This document shows positions 4,877 to 5,094 of a DNA stretch of 5,094 nt, piece by piece (position 1 is the first letter of the stretch; each line of letters begins with the position of its first letter). A program made the translations under genes and the position numbers. Origin of the DNA: an uncultured Holophagales bacterium (GTDB lineage: Bacteria > Acidobacteriota > Thermoanaerobaculia > UBA5066); assembly GCA_937864895.1 (NCBI GenBank), contig CALMDF010000305.1, positions 1 to 5,094 of the forward strand, written 5' to 3'. The notes beneath the pieces are model-generated. The model saw only the letters and a list, made by a program, of their open reading frames with translations, ran no database searches and was not told the DNA's origin.

Positions 4877-5094
4877 TCAGGGGAGGAATCGGCGCGCGAG
4901 GGCGGAGGGGAGGCGCGGGCAGGGCCCTTCGGGAGGAGCGAAGAGCCGCCGGCGGAAACGCGCCACGACGGCATAGGCGCCGTCGCGCAGGGGACGGGGG
5001 ACGAGGCGTCCCGCGGCCGCGAGGAGGCTCCAGGCGCCCCCGAGGCGGGAGAGGGCGTGGAGGGCGGCGTCGCTCCGGGTCAGGAGCCGGCCTT
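4877..5094 (-). CDS. DUF393 / DCC-family thiol-disulfide oxidoreductase-like protein, 3' end only
   Basis: The last 71 codons of a gene that enters from the right edge on the - strand; no start codon is needed here because the N-terminus lies outside. The visible part reads LLTRSDAALHALSRLGGAWSL, then RLVPRPLRDGAYAVVARFRRRLF, then CPRLPSALARRFLP. This is the usual C-terminal layout of DUF393 proteins: a 'SDAxLxxLxxLGG' helix, a 'VPRPLRDxxYxxVARxRxRxFG' helix, then a short tail with Cys and Pro. Family members start with a DxxCxxC (DCC) thioredoxin-like site, which cannot be checked because it is missing from the window. The family role is poorly characterised; membership in a thiol-redox fold is established only from homology. 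It lies 48 bases upstream of the MFS gene on the same strand, so the two could share a transcript. The Phe-Ala-Pro-Pro-Glu segment replaces the more usual FGRR. Confidence 0.78.
   Translation of the reverse strand, partial: GRLLTRSDAALHALSRLGGAWSLLAAAGRLVPRPLRDGAYAVVARFRRRLFAPPEGPCPRLPSALARRFLP

Noticed and set aside
3898..4974. - strand open frame (358 codons) overlapping the MFS gene
   Set aside because: Almost all Ser, Pro, Arg and Ala, a frame-shifted reading of the transporter; no domain seen.

Overview
This is a very GC-rich (about 70%), gene-dense stretch from a Gram-negative-type bacterium. Two predicted lipoproteins, a cytochrome c assembly protein, frequent GTG starts and almost no Shine-Dalgarno sequences point to something like an Acidobacteriota or myxobacterial/deltaproteobacterial-grade lineage. 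The taxon is an inference from style and family content, not from a marker gene. No rRNA, tRNA, mobile element, CRISPR array or prophage signal is visible. No gene-free stretch exceeds about 135 bases.

Left part (1-2978), a redox and envelope group: the 3' end of a CcsA/ResC-type cytochrome c assembly membrane protein (+ strand) runs in from the left edge. It converges on a small single-domain PAS protein (- strand, GTG start), with a hairpin between their ends. A 133-bp divergent control region then separates the PAS gene from a + strand lipoprotein that joins a SurA-like N-terminal region to a DsbA-type thioredoxin domain with a CGFC active site. Next on the same strand is a second lipoprotein with two OB-fold-like domains, resembling the NrfJ-like proteins found near c-type cytochromes. 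Together these suggest extracytoplasmic thiol-disulfide and cytochrome c maturation functions, with the PAS protein as a possible sensor or partner.

Right part (2979-5094), a - strand group read right to left: the 3' end of a DUF393 (DCC family) thiol-disulfide-oxidoreductase-like protein entering from the right edge, a 12-TM major facilitator (DHA1-like, probable drug/proton antiporter), and a TRIC/YicG (UPF0126) channel-like membrane protein. The last two overlap by four bases (GTGA), which implies translational coupling. The TRIC gene converges with the OB-fold lipoprotein, leaving only 9 bp between their stop codons.

The most notable non-coding signal is the 9-mer CGTATCATC, found at the starts of two genes on opposite strands. 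In both, the TATCAT hexamer ends exactly 8 nt before the start codon, with no ribosome binding site between. The MFS gene has a TACCAT 6 nt before its GTG. This looks like a -10 box driving leaderless or near-leaderless transcripts. Apart from that and the two composite lipoproteins, the window holds known families, and I see no clear new multi-gene system.
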